Origin: Bacillus sp. (in: firmicutes)
GTDB lineage: Bacteria; Bacillota; Bacilli; Bacillales; Bacillaceae
Reading direction: 5' to 3'
Assembly (NCBI GenBank): GCA_031180805.1
Contig: JAPSLL010000013.1
Coordinates: forward strand, 64,246-102,514
DNA: 38,269 nucleotides
Below are positions 27,901 through 35,590 of the stretch, one piece after another; within the stretch, counting starts at the first letter, position 1, and each line of letters starts with the position of its first letter. The position numbers and the translations under genes are program-made. The notes under the pieces are model-generated. The model did not search any database and was not told the DNA's origin. It worked only from the letters and a program-made list of their open reading frames with translations.

Positions 27901-27945
27901 AAAAAAAGAAACAGACAGTAAAAATAGCTGCCTGCTTCTTTTTTT
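27901..27945. terminator. Bidirectional terminator between yqgX and yqgY
   Basis: A7GAA-CAG-CAG pairs with CTG-CTG-TTCT7 with single mismatches between the helices. Poly-T on both strands suits the convergent yqgX and yqgY genes. Confidence 0.75.
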
Positions 27946-27956
27946 ATTCATGAAAT

Positions 27957-28205
27957 TTAATGTCCAGCACCTTGTCCTGGAATCATCATAAATGTTGTCC
28001 AATACGTAAATCCGACAAAGAAAATAGTTAAGTATGCACCAAAGATATAAATGTACATACGTTCAGTTAATTTTAAGTAAGATAAAAAGACAAAAAACCC
28101 TGTTTGCCCGAAAAATAGTAAGGAAGTAGTCTTCATGTCTCCAAGATAAAACATGACTGCGAAGATTCCTGTCCAAAAACCTAATACTCGGAACATACGA
28201 TCCAT
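27957..28205 (-). CDS. yqgY: DUF2626 small membrane protein (YqgY-like)
   Basis: An 82-residue protein (MDRMFRVLGFWTGIFAVMFY start) with three membrane segments and the tail MMIPGQGAGH, which matches DUF2626. The minus-strand site AGGGAGGA stands just before the ATG at 28205; the frame continues upstream to 28310 but without a ribosome site. Position before comGA agrees with B. subtilis yqgY. Function unknown. Confidence 0.85.
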   Translation of the reverse strand: MDRMFRVLGFWTGIFAVMFYLGDMKTTSLLFFGQTGFFVFLSYLKLTERMYIYIFGAYLTIFFVGFTYWTTFMMIPGQGAGH

Positions 28206-28497
28206 ATGTATTCCTCCCTTTGTTGGTTTTGCCACAAACTGCCATGTTGTTTTAATACATGAGTCATTCCTATGTGATGAAATAACAACGTTTATAATAG
28301 CTTTAGACAATTCATCCTCATGTATAAGAAACTGCCACTTTCATTATTATAATGTACCTTTCCCATAATTGTAAATAGCGTTTACATTTCTCTTTTCAAA
28401 TAAAAAATGATGTCTATTAAGGAAAAAGATAATAAATTCTATTTTAAATAATGAAATTTTGAACAATTGACCATATCATTCAATAAAAAACCATTAG
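28206..28497. other. Divergent intergenic region between yqgY and comGA
   Basis: About 290 bp, AT-rich, with no ORF supported by a ribosome site. It must hold the yqgY promoter. The mgsR (yqgZ) and neighbouring genes that B. subtilis has between yqgY and comGA are missing. Confidence 0.5.
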
Positions 28498-28559
28498 AAA
28501 ACAAAATTGTTTTGTTGAATAATTACTTTTTTGTAAGATGCTCTTCCTTTTATTATTTT
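28498..28559 (+). promoter_or_regulatory. ComK-type box and promoter of the comG operon
   Basis: AAAA-N5-TTGT at 28498-28510 and ATAA-N5-TTTT at 28519-28531 are separated by 8 bp. This is the known ComK architecture (two AAAA-N5-TTTT boxes, spacing 8) with one mismatch per box. It abuts TTGTAA (28531-28536), a 17-bp spacer and TATTTT (28554-28559). Competence control is inferred. Confidence 0.65.
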
Positions 28560-28603
28560 GTACAATTACCTTGTAAATATACAAATTGAAGGGAGATGAC
28601 TAT

Positions 28604-29671
28604 ATGCAAGCAATTGAACAATTAAGTGAACGATTAATAGAGGAGGCATGTGCGTTACATGCGTCAGATATTCATTTAATTCCAAAGGCACAAGAAACAC
28701 AAATACATTTTCGTGTTGATGATGAACTAATAGAAAAGCATTCGATGAAAAAAGAAATATGTGAAAGAATTATCTCTCATCTGAAATTTTTAGCATCGAT
28801 GGATATAGGTGAGCGAAGAAGACCTCAAAGTGGTGCTCTCTCTCTAGAGACACCAAACATAAATGTCCACCTACGCTTATCAACATTGCCTACGATTCAT
28901 GAAGAAAGCTTAGTTATCCGAATTTTACCACAAGGAAAAATACCAGCGATTGGGGAACTATCGCTATTTCAAGCAACAACGAAAAAGTTATTATCGATTT
29001 TAAATCACTCACACGGGCTGATGATCTTCACTGGACCAACTGGCTCAGGGAAAACAACTACTCTATATTCACTTATGCACTATGCAAAACGACATTTCAA
29101 TCGAAATATAATCACGCTAGAAGATCCGGTTGAAACGAGAAGTGATGAGGTTTTGCAAGTACAAGTAAATGAAAAGGCTGGAATTACTTATGCAACAGGT
29201 TTAAAAGCTATTTTAAGACATGATCCAGATATTATAATGGTTGGTGAAATCCGCGATAGGGAAACAGCACAAATCGCGATAAGGGCAAGCTTAACAGGAC
29301 ATTTAGTACTTTCTACAATGCATACAAGAGATGCGAAAGGGGCGATATATAGATTGCTTGAATTTGATGTTAGTATATCGGAGATTGAGCAGACTCTAAT
29401 TGCTGTTTCTGCCCAGCGACTCGTTCAGATAAAATGTCCTTTTTGTGAAGGGCACTGTTCTCCATTTTGTCGGAAGCTTCGAAAAAATAGAAGGTTAAGT
29501 GTATATGAAATCTTATATGGAAGGAATTTAGCAGCGGTTGTTAAGGAGGCGAAAGGAGAATCAACTGTATACCGATATCCTACATTAAAGGATGTGATTA
29601 AAAAAGGGATCGCATTAGGTTATTTATATCCAAATTCATATGACCGTTGGGTATATAACTATGAAGATTAA
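28604..29671 (+). CDS. comGA: Competence pseudopilus ATPase ComGA
   Basis: GspE/PilB-type traffic ATPase that drives assembly of the DNA-uptake pseudopilus at the cytoplasmic face. The 355-residue protein has Walker A GPTGSGKTTT (near residue 144), the Asp box (LEDPVETRSD), Walker B IIMVGEIRD and the His box (LSTMHTRDA). A zinc-type cluster Cys278, Cys281, Cys285, Cys289 lies in the C-terminal part. The frame opens at TTG 28586, but AAGGGAGATGA precedes ATG 28604. First gene of the comG operon; it overlaps comGB. Confidence 0.96.
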   Translation: MQAIEQLSERLIEEACALHASDIHLIPKAQETQIHFRVDDELIEKHSMKKEICERIISHLKFLASMDIGERRRPQSGALSLETPNINVHLRLSTLPTIHEESLVIRILPQGKIPAIGELSLFQATTKKLLSILNHSHGLMIFTGPTGSGKTTTLYSLMHYAKRHFNRNIITLEDPVETRSDEVLQVQVNEKAGITYATGLKAILRHDPDIIMVGEIRDRETAQIAIRASLTGHLVLSTMHTRDAKGAIYRLLEFDVSISEIEQTLIAVSAQRLVQIKCPFCEGHCSPFCRKLRKNRRLSVYEILYGRNLAAVVKEAKGESTVYRYPTLKDVIKKGIALGYLYPNSYDRWVYNYED

Positions 29672-30695
29672 ACAAGTATGGAGTATAAAAGAGCAAGCAA
29701 CACTGCTAAAAAGATTAAGTACTTTATTAGAGAAGGGTTATACACTTAATGAAGCTTTAAATTTTCTGTACGTAAATGAAAAAGGAAAGAAAAAAGATGA
29801 TTTGAATATTTGCATGTCACAGCTGACTGCTGGCTATTCACTTAGGAAAGCCTTCACTATCCTTCGTTTTCACCGTGATGTACTAAGCTATTTGTATTTC
29901 GCAGAAGAGCATGGGGATTTGGAATTTGCATTAAAAGAAGGCAGTGAAATACTTCATAAAAAAATAACCCATTTAGATAAAATATCTAAAATTCTTCGAT
30001 ATCCAATATTTTTAATTATTACCGTCTTTGTTATTCTTGGATTTGTACAGTCAGTTATTACTCCACAGTTTGAACAACTATATTCCTCTATGAACATCGA
30101 GTCTTCATTCTTCTCGCAATTTCTATTAATTATATTTTCATCACTTCGATGGTTAACGATTTTTGTTTTTATAACCTTTATAGTTTTAGTTATTTATTAT
30201 TTTACCTCTTATAAGAAAAAATCCAGTGAAGAGAAAATGAGAATTATAATGAAAATTCCCATATTAAAGTCGTTTTTTGTAATGATATTTAGCTATTTTT
30301 TTGCATTACAGCTAAGTAATTTATTGCGGGGCGGGATGTCAATTTTTGAAAGCCTGAAAACATTTGAAAAACAAAGAATTATGCCTTTTTATCAAGTTGA
30401 AGCAAAAATTCTAATTCAAAAATTAAAGACTGGCACAGGGTTGCATCAAATAATTTATGAGCGTGACTATTATGAAAAGGAGCTCTCACAGGTTATTTTA
30501 CACGGACAGGCAAATGGTCAATTAGCAAGAGAGCTATATATGTATAGTCAATTTGTCATTGAAAAGCTAGAAAGTAAATTGAATAGAATAACCATGGTCA
30601 TACAGCCGACGATATATGGGTTTGTTGGAATCATCGTATTATTTGTCTACTTATCTATGCTATTACCGATGTATAAAATGATGGAAAGTATTTGA
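29661..30695 (+). CDS. comGB: Competence pseudopilus platform protein ComGB
   Basis: Polytopic GspF/PilC-type platform protein, 344 residues, that couples ComGA to pseudopilin insertion. Two GspF-like halves are visible, each with a soluble helical part followed by a hydrophobic segment (about 110-135, 160-185 and 315-340). An upstream in-frame ATG (29640) lies inside comGA without a ribosome site; ATG 29661, overlapping the comGA stop by 11 bases, is preferred. Part of the seven-gene operon. Confidence 0.92.
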   Translation: MKIKQVWSIKEQATLLKRLSTLLEKGYTLNEALNFLYVNEKGKKKDDLNICMSQLTAGYSLRKAFTILRFHRDVLSYLYFAEEHGDLEFALKEGSEILHKKITHLDKISKILRYPIFLIITVFVILGFVQSVITPQFEQLYSSMNIESSFFSQFLLIIFSSLRWLTIFVFITFIVLVIYYFTSYKKKSSEEKMRIIMKIPILKSFFVMIFSYFFALQLSNLLRGGMSIFESLKTFEKQRIMPFYQVEAKILIQKLKTGTGLHQIIYERDYYEKELSQVILHGQANGQLARELYMYSQFVIEKLESKLNRITMVIQPTIYGFVGIIVLFVYLSMLLPMYKMMESI

Positions 30696-30705
30696 GGTGG
30701 AAAAC

Positions 30706-31020
30706 ATGAAAGATCAAAAGGGTTTTACATTGATTGAAATGTTAGTTGTATTACTAGTTATTACGATATTATTGCTAATTACAATTCCAAACGTTACAAA
30801 ACATAATAGTAGAATCCAAAAGAAAGGCTGCGAAGGATTAGTTAATATGGTACAAGCACAGGTTACGGCTTATAAAATTGACAATAATAAAACACCTACG
30901 ATGGATGATTTGCTTAATGCTGGTTACTTAAAGGGAGAGCAGGCTCCTGTCTGTCCAAATGGAAATAGCATTATTATTGGTGCTGGTGGAGAGGTTACTG
31001 CTAGTGGAGAAGGTCAGTAA
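30706..31020 (+). CDS. comGC: Major competence pseudopilin ComGC
   Basis: Main subunit of the DNA-uptake pseudopilus, 104 residues. It has a class-3 signal (KDQKG, cut before FTLIEMLVVL by the prepilin peptidase ComC) and a hydrophobic helix with Glu5 of the mature chain. Two Cys residues (KKGCEGL and APVCPNG) are placed for the intramolecular disulphide known in ComGC. GAGGTGG lies six bases before the ATG. It overlaps comGD by 17 bases. Confidence 0.95.
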   Translation: MKDQKGFTLIEMLVVLLVITILLLITIPNVTKHNSRIQKKGCEGLVNMVQAQVTAYKIDNNKTPTMDDLLNAGYLKGEQAPVCPNGNSIIIGAGGEVTASGEGQ

Positions 31021-31450
31021 CAATCTAGGTTATACTTTATTAGAATCGTTAGTTGTACTTTCAATAGTAAGTATCATGAGTTTTGTTCTAATAGCAAATT
31101 TAGTTCCAATCCACCAAGCGAAAATTATCGAAACGTTTTTTGACCAATTTGAAAAGGATATGATGTACGCTCAACAATATGCTCTTCTTAATGAGGAGAC
31201 GATTTATATATTATTCAGAGGAAATCGTTATCAATATACGATTGAACAAAGCAACTTAGCGGGGTCATTAATTGTTAGGAATTATCATCAAGGTATAAAA
31301 ATTGAAGGTGGTACGATGAAAAATCGGGTTACCTTTCGGGCGAACGGAGCAATTCAAACGAGTGGCTCTTTGCTCATTACCTATAACAATCGTACGTATA
31401 AAGTCACCTTTTATCTGGGAAAGGGGAGATTAAATATTGAAGAATTGTAG
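31004..31450 (+). CDS. comGD: Minor pseudopilin ComGD
   Basis: Prepilin-like protein of 148 residues. The leader VEKVSNNLG precedes YTLLESLVVLSIVSIMSFV, a typical cleavage site and helix with Glu5. The start is GTG 31004, eight bases after GAGGT (30991-30995) inside comGC. The frame is open from 30959, but without a ribosome site. The C-terminal region is beta-rich, as in minor pilins. It overlaps both neighbours, showing coupled translation. Confidence 0.9.
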   Translation: MEKVSNNLGYTLLESLVVLSIVSIMSFVLIANLVPIHQAKIIETFFDQFEKDMMYAQQYALLNEETIYILFRGNRYQYTIEQSNLAGSLIVRNYHQGIKIEGGTMKNRVTFRANGAIQTSGSLLITYNNRTYKVTFYLGKGRLNIEEL

Positions 31451-31769
31451 TAAAGGATTCTCCTTTTCAGAAACCCTTGCTGCCTTTAGTATATGGACGA
31501 TTATTACATCTTTATTAATCCCTCAAGTTATCATGATAACTATTGAAAGAGTGAATACGAAACAATCCATTACAGCGTATAAGCTACTTCATGAAAAAGT
31601 ACAGTATGCAGCATTCCACAAAGGTGAAATCCATGATGAGGTGCTAATAAAGGATAATATTGTTTATAAATTAAAATGGGAGGAGGAAGAAGCTTATAGA
31701 AAACCATGTGTTTTCTGGGAGAGTGCAAGTAATAAAGAGAAAAAAGCTTGTTTATTATTATCGAAATGA
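31437..31769 (+). CDS. comGE: Minor pseudopilin ComGE
   Basis: A 110-residue prepilin-like protein: leader MKNCSKG, then FSFSETLAAFSIWTIITSLLIP with Glu in the conserved position. It starts at a TTG inside the end of comGD (14-base overlap), with AAGGGGAGAT well placed upstream. The last part is Lys/Glu-rich. Identity comes from position, length and the prepilin N-terminus, as sequence conservation in ComGE is low. Confidence 0.85.
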   Translation: MKNCSKGFSFSETLAAFSIWTIITSLLIPQVIMITIERVNTKQSITAYKLLHEKVQYAAFHKGEIHDEVLIKDNIVYKLKWEEEEAYRKPCVFWESASNKEKKACLLLSK

Positions 31770-32190
31770 ACAAGGATATACCTTTTTGAACATGTTACTA
31801 TCCTTCATAGTTTACGCCATTATTATTTCTTCTCTCTCAATGGTTTTTCATTTTCTTATGAGTCATTCACTGCATTCACATGATTTAAAGCCTTTTGAAT
31901 GGGAGCTTTTTACTGTTCAATTACATCGGGAATTGAAGGAAGCAACTGATATTCAAGTTAAGGATGGACAGCTCTCATTTAAGAATAAATTAGGCGAGAT
32001 TGTAACAGTCGAGCAATATAAAAATTTAATCCGCAGACAAGTAAATGGGAAAGGGCATGAAATCTATCTATTTCGAGTAAAAGGTATTGAAATAAATAAA
32101 ATAGAATATGGGATAAAAATAAAAGTCCTTAGTAATTTTGGGAAAGATTATGAACATATATTTCGAATATTTAAGGATTTGAAAGTATGA
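31708..32190 (+). CDS. comGF: Minor pseudopilin ComGF
   Basis: A prepilin-like protein of up to 160 residues. After a basic leader ending RNEQG comes YTFLNMLLSFIVYAIIISSL; the usual Glu5 is replaced by Asn (YTFLN), as is common in ComGF. The following region (PFEWELFTVQLHRELKEA) is typical of ComGF. The start is unclear: GTG 31708 and GTG 31723 are both in frame and neither has a well-spaced ribosome site, so coupling to comGE is likely. It overlaps comGE by about 60 bases and comGG by four. Confidence 0.82.
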   Translation: MFSGRVQVIKRKKLVYYYRNEQGYTFLNMLLSFIVYAIIISSLSMVFHFLMSHSLHSHDLKPFEWELFTVQLHRELKEATDIQVKDGQLSFKNKLGEIVTVEQYKNLIRRQVNGKGHEIYLFRVKGIEINKIEYGIKIKVLSNFGKDYEHIFRIFKDLKV

Positions 32191-32567
32191 GAAAAGAAGA
32201 TGGATTTATTTTACCAACAACAATGGCTGTTATTTTCTTTTGCTTACTAATCATTACCCATATTTCAACCGCAGCAATTAGTGAAAAAAAGTTCTATAGT
32301 GAAACTGAACAATACTATATTGTTGATCAGTTAATGCTCATAGCTGTAGAAGATTCATTAAAAAAGTTACAAACGACAGAGGTTGATGTTGAGAAGACTA
32401 TTTATAAAAGTACAAATATTGGTGAAATATCATATTCTTATGTGAAGGTGTCATCCCAGATATATGAAGTTCAGTTGAAATGCACTACATTAAAAAATAA
32501 AGGCTATACAGCAAAATATCAATACGATATCGTGAAAAATGAAATGATTGTATGGTCTGAATATTAA
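32187..32567 (+). CDS. comGG: Minor pseudopilin-like protein ComGG
   Basis: Last comG protein, 126 residues: MRKEDG followed by FILPTTMAVIFFCLLIITHIS. It lacks a Glu at position 5 of the mature helix (FILPT), as is usual for ComGG-type (GspK-like tip) subunits. Its ATG overlaps the comGF stop (ATGA). aroK follows, with 41 bases between this stop and the chosen aroK start and no terminator visible. Confidence 0.85.
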   Translation: MRKEDGFILPTTMAVIFFCLLIITHISTAAISEKKFYSETEQYYIVDQLMLIAVEDSLKKLQTTEVDVEKTIYKSTNIGEISYSYVKVSSQIYEVQLKCTTLKNKGYTAKYQYDIVKNEMIVWSEY

Positions 32568-32608
32568 AGATTATGTTATTGTTAAAGAAAACCGTGGAGG
32601 AATTTTTG

Positions 32609-33124
32609 GTGAAGGCAATATATTTAACTGGGTTTATGGGGGCAGGTAAAACAACTATAGGGGAACAACTTGGAGTCGAATTAAATCTACCTGTCATTGA
32701 TACAGATAAAGAAATTGAAAAAAAGCAAGGATTAACAATTAAACAAATTTTCGAACAATATGGAGAAGCGTATTTTCGTGAACTCGAAACAGAAATTTTA
32801 AAAACTCTACCTAGAGAGAATGTCATCATAACTACTGGTGGCGGCATAGTCATTAAAAGAGAAAATCGTGAACTAATGAAAAATAACGGCCAAATAATTT
32901 TACTACATGCTGAGATTGATGTGGTATATGAGCGTATTCATGCTGATCCCAATCGCCCGATTGCAAGTAAAAAGTCGAAACAACAGCTTGATTCTTTATA
33001 TATATCCCGCCAATCGTTTTATGAAGATTGCACTATTAAAATTGAAACAGGAAACAAAAGTATAGCTGAGATTGTTAAAGAAATGATTATACGATTAAAA
33101 AAGGTAGAAATTGGTCATAACTAA
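32609..33124 (+). CDS. aroK: Shikimate kinase
   Basis: Phosphorylates shikimate in aromatic amino-acid synthesis. The 171-residue protein has P-loop GFMGAGKTT (residue 8 on), DTDKEIE binding Mg and shikimate, FRELETE, the shikimate loop TTGGGIV, and the Arg of the lid (NRPIASKK). The frame opens at 32573, but GGAGGA lies seven bases before GTG 32609, giving a normal N-terminus (KAIYLTGFMG). It follows comGG closely, as in B. subtilis, and may receive operon readthrough. Confidence 0.94.
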   Translation: MKAIYLTGFMGAGKTTIGEQLGVELNLPVIDTDKEIEKKQGLTIKQIFEQYGEAYFRELETEILKTLPRENVIITTGGGIVIKRENRELMKNNGQIILLHAEIDVVYERIHADPNRPIASKKSKQQLDSLYISRQSFYEDCTIKIETGNKSIAEIVKEMIIRLKKVEIGHN

Positions 33125-33156
33125 AATCAGAAACTGATAATTAAGGAGTTTTGATT

Positions 33157-33354
33157 TTGTCTACAAATGATTATGTTAAGTATCTTACTCAACAAATCGT
33201 AAAGTTTATGGATACTCCAAAGGAAACGAGAAAACAACAACGAGAGGAGAAAAAGTTAGTTGAGACATCGTCGACTTTCTATACAAATAGATGGTTTGGC
33301 GTTTTACCATTTTCAATAAAACTGTTTGTGAAAAAACGGAAAAATAATGAGTGA
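33157..33354 (+). CDS. yqzE: YqzE family small protein
   Basis: A 65-residue basic protein (STNDYVKYLTQQIVKFMD start, RKQQREEKK in the middle, hydrophobic FGVLPFSIKLFV near the end), matching YqzE. AAGGAG lies eight bases before TTG 33157; an in-frame TTG at 33151 is too close to it. In B. subtilis yqzE lies beside comGG and is reported as competence-related by co-expression; its function is unknown. Confidence 0.85.
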   Translation: MSTNDYVKYLTQQIVKFMDTPKETRKQQREEKKLVETSSTFYTNRWFGVLPFSIKLFVKKRKNNE

Positions 33355-33370
33355 AATATTTTAATATTGT

Positions 33371-33407
33371 AAAAAGGCAAACCAATTAAAAAGTTTGCCT
33401 TTTTTTA
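33371..33407. terminator. Bidirectional terminator between yqzE and yqzG
   Basis: AAAAAGGCAAAC pairs with GTTTGCCTTTTT, with poly-T on both strands, between convergent genes. Confidence 0.9.
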
Positions 33408-33434
33408 AATGAAAATTTATTAAGAAAGATGTTT

Positions 33435-33749
33435 TTAAGCCTCTGGGATTACTTGAACTGTTTTAATTTTTCCAGAATTTGAATCATATGTGATCGTCGT
33501 ATATACGGCAAAGTCTTGAAGGCCTTCTCTTAATGTAAGACGATATTGTTTGACTGTAATATCTTTTTTGGCTTTATCCCATATTTTTTGAGAAAACAAT
33601 ACCTGTGATAGAGGATACCTCTTTTTTGTTTCCTTAACAGCAACATCTTCCCAAGATTCAGAGGAAGCAGCAAGACTGTGACTTAATTCAAATCCTTGTG
33701 TGAGTGTAAGTCCTAATAAAAAAGAAATACAAAAAAACCACTTTTTCAA
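33435..33749 (-). CDS. yqzG: YqzG/YhdC family secreted protein (DUF3889-like)
   Basis: A 104-residue secreted protein with a signal peptide (KKWFFCISFLLGLTLTQGF, likely cut after SLAAS) and a small domain (VKETKKRYPLSQVL, VKQYRLTLREG, FAVYTTITYDSNSGKI) resembling YqzG/YhdC (DUF3889). The frame extends to 33782, but minus-strand AAGGTGG fits TTG 33749. Located between yqzE and the sin genes; in B. subtilis tapA-sipW-tasA come next, and they are absent here. Function unknown. Confidence 0.8.
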   Translation of the reverse strand: MKKWFFCISFLLGLTLTQGFELSHSLAASSESWEDVAVKETKKRYPLSQVLFSQKIWDKAKKDITVKQYRLTLREGLQDFAVYTTITYDSNSGKIKTVQVIPEA

Positions 33750-33934
33750 TATAAACACCACCTTATTACTTATTTTTTCCAATCTGTTAAGATCTATACT
33801 AAGTGGTGCTATATCTTATTAGGGGAACGGAAAATAATAATTCATTATTGAGGGAAACATAAAGTCGAATGGTTTAGAGGATGGAAATAGCATATCAGTT
33901 AGAAAAAGTGTTAATTAATGGAATACTACGGTTA

Positions 33935-33957
33935 GACCTCTCAATATTTGAGAGGTC
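33935..33957 (-). terminator. Hairpin downstream of sinI
   Basis: GACCTCTCAA pairs perfectly with TTGAGAGGTC (10 bp, 3-nt loop), 18 bp beyond the sinI stop. No T-run on either side, so it may be an RNA 3'-end stabiliser instead of a terminator. Confidence 0.5.
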
Positions 33958-33974
33958 CGAAGTCATTTAATTGC

Positions 33975-34112
33975 TTATTTTGCAGCATGTCCATTTTGAA
34001 GAAAAAGGAGAATTTCATCAAATGACAATCCAATTTGTTTTGCCTCTTTTATTAATTCTACCCATTCAATGTCTAAATCTATTAATTGAATATTCTTCTC
34101 TGGATTATCCAT
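33975..34112 (-). CDS. sinI: SinI-like antirepressor
   Basis: A 45-residue protein too short for usual gene calling. The central LDIEWVELIKEAKQIGLSFDEILLFL matches the SinI/SinR dimerisation helices (D-x-EWVEL-x-x-EA in B. subtilis SinI). Such proteins bind SinR and release it from DNA, starting biofilm matrix expression. AAGGTC and AGGAGG precede the ATG on the minus strand. It lies 33 bases after sinR in the same direction, the reverse of the sinI-sinR order in B. subtilis, so the two are probably co-transcribed from the sinR promoter. Confidence 0.85.
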   Translation of the reverse strand: MDNPEKNIQLIDLDIEWVELIKEAKQIGLSFDEILLFLQNGHAAK

Positions 34113-34145
34113 TTTGACCTTGTCCTCCTGAATAAGTTTGTCCTC

Positions 34146-34487
34146 TTATTTTTTCTCTTCCTGCCATTTTTTAAATTTTAAATAGTCACGGAACTCTTCG
34201 AAATCTTTTTTGCTCATTCCTTCTTCAATAGCTTTGTTTAGTAACCTGCTCCATTCATCATCTAAAATAAACTCTTTCGATTGACTTCCTGACGTTGAGC
34301 CTAATAAATCTTCAACATCTATTTCAAGTGTTGAAGCAATCTTCTTTAAAAATTGAAGCGAGGGATTTTTTTGTACATCACGTTCAATGTAGCTTAAGTA
34401 TGATTTTGAAACTCCTGCTAACTCAGCTAACTCACTTATAGAATATCCCTTCTCAAGTCTCAACTCCTTTAATCGTTCTCCAACCAT
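34146..34487 (-). CDS. sinR: Biofilm master regulator SinR
   Basis: A 113-residue repressor. Residues 1-65 are an XRE helix-turn-helix (GERLKELRLEKGYSISELAE, recognition region VSKSYLSYIERDVQKNPS) closely like B. subtilis SinR. Residues 75-108 (LDDEWSRLLNKAIEEGMSKKDFEEFRDYLKFKKW) form the SinI-binding dimerisation domain. It could in principle be the paralogue SlrR, but the adjacent sinI favours SinR. AAGGAGAAC precedes the ATG. It is transcribed away from epsA, and the gap between carries SinR boxes. Confidence 0.93.
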   Translation of the reverse strand: MVGERLKELRLEKGYSISELAELAGVSKSYLSYIERDVQKNPSLQFLKKIASTLEIDVEDLLGSTSGSQSKEFILDDEWSRLLNKAIEEGMSKKDFEEFRDYLKFKKWQEEKK

Positions 34488-34535
34488 ATACGGTTCTCCT
34501 TATATTCTTTTACCAATTTTATACTAACTAAATTC

Positions 34536-34564
34536 ATTATATGAAACAAAATGTTCTTAATAAA
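34536..34564 (-). promoter_or_regulatory. sinR promoter with a SinR box
   Basis: On the minus strand TTTATT (34564-34559), a 17-bp spacer and TATAAT (34541-34536). AAGAACA, which matches the known AAGAACR form of the SinR site, fills the start of the spacer (34558-34552). Autoregulation is inferred. Confidence 0.5.
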
Positions 34565-34616
34565 ATAACATAATTGTATGATATAAAGAGTAAGTAGGAG
34601 AGAATAGAAGTAATTT

Positions 34617-34623
34617 GTTCTTT
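34617..34623 (+). promoter_or_regulatory. SinR box in the middle of the sinR-epsA gap
   Basis: GTTCTTT, a perfect match to the SinR consensus GTTCTYT, 126 bp upstream of the epsA -35. Confidence 0.45.
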
Positions 34624-34748
34624 TTAACGAAAAAATGGTAAATTTTCAGAGTTTTTAAAAATAGGTAATATAGCTTATATTAATTTTTGTGCATTCAGAG
34701 AAGGATAAAATGGTGATCAATAAAAATAATGAATTATTAGAAAAAATA

Positions 34749-34793
34749 TTGACTTGTTCTTTATAGTGAACTATTCTAAATTATAGAGAGAAC
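34749..34793 (+). promoter_or_regulatory. epsA promoter with SinR operators
   Basis: TTGACT (34749-34754), a 17-bp spacer and TATTCT (34772-34777). The spacer holds GTTCTTT (34756-34762) and, in inverted orientation, GTGAAC (34766-34771). A second consensus site, AGAGAAC (GTTCTCT on the minus strand, 34787-34793), lies around +5. SinR bound here would exclude RNA polymerase. Confidence 0.75.
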
Positions 34794-34849
34794 GAACTCG
34801 GTTAAAGTGTTTGAGTATTTTAATGATAAAAAGTAGGTGGATAAATTAT

Positions 34850-35590
34850 ATGTCTAGTTTTCCAGATTTAGAAGATAAACATAAAAATGAACATAAGAAA
34901 ATAAAGGAAATCGATATTAGAGAAATATTCATTGTATTAAAACGATATATATGGATCATAATTATGATTACTTTTATAACAACTTCTTTAGGAACCTATT
35001 ACACGATTTCAACCTTCACCCCTTTGTATCAATCTACGAACAGAATTATTTTTGGATCAGCTGATGTCAATTTAATTACAACATTAAAGGTAATTATCAA
35101 GGATACTACAGTACTAGATAAAGTTATTAATAAACTAGATTTACCTTATACATCAGAAATATTAGCAGGAAAAATTGATGTAGGGACTATAGATAATTCA
35201 TCAGTTGTAACGATTACTATTACAGATAATGATCCGGAGCAAGCTGCCCTGATAGCAAATGTTGTAGCGGAAACTTATAAAGAAGAAATCCCAAAAATTA
35301 TGGGATTTAATGATGTAAAACCTTTATCAGAAGCTAAGGTAAATCATACTCCAATAAATCAGAGCCAAAACCGAAATATCATTATATCGATTTTAGGTGG
35401 TATCGTTATTGGGGTAGGGTTAGCTTTCCTATTGGAATCACTAAACAATAGTATAAGAAAAGAAGATGAGGTTGAAGAGTTACTAGGTATTCCAGTGTTA
35501 GGTTCTGTCTCAACAATGAAAAAGAAAAATATGCAAAATAAAAGAAAAAACGACAAACTTATGTATAGAGGTGAGACTCTTGGTTCTTAG
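34850..35590 (+). CDS. epsA: Polysaccharide chain-length / kinase-modulator protein EpsA
   Basis: A 246-residue Wzz-type membrane protein that partners the tyrosine kinase EpsB in exopolysaccharide synthesis. Membrane segments lie near residues 32-54 and 183-203, flanking an extracytoplasmic region. The second is followed by LLESLNNSIRKEDEVEELLGIPVLGSV, the classic cytoplasmic juxtamembrane stretch that contacts the kinase. GTAGGTGGAT precedes ATG 34850; the frame also opens at 34811 without a site. The end overlaps epsB by 11 bases. Directly divergent from sinR. Confidence 0.9.
   Translation: MSSFPDLEDKHKNEHKKIKEIDIREIFIVLKRYIWIIIMITFITTSLGTYYTISTFTPLYQSTNRIIFGSADVNLITTLKVIIKDTTVLDKVINKLDLPYTSEILAGKIDVGTIDNSSVVTITITDNDPEQAALIANVVAETYKEEIPKIMGFNDVKPLSEAKVNHTPINQSQNRNIIISILGGIVIGVGLAFLLESLNNSIRKEDEVEELLGIPVLGSVSTMKKKNMQNKRKNDKLMYRGETLGS

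Noticed and set aside
27555-27902. Minus-strand ORF of 115 residues overlapping yqgX
   Set aside because: Antisense shadow of the conserved MBL-fold gene, without ribosome site.
34488-34849. Mobile-element or CRISPR origin of the AT-rich sinR-epsA gap
   Set aside because: No direct repeats of regular spacing, no terminal inverted repeats; the short repeated words are explained by SinR boxes.
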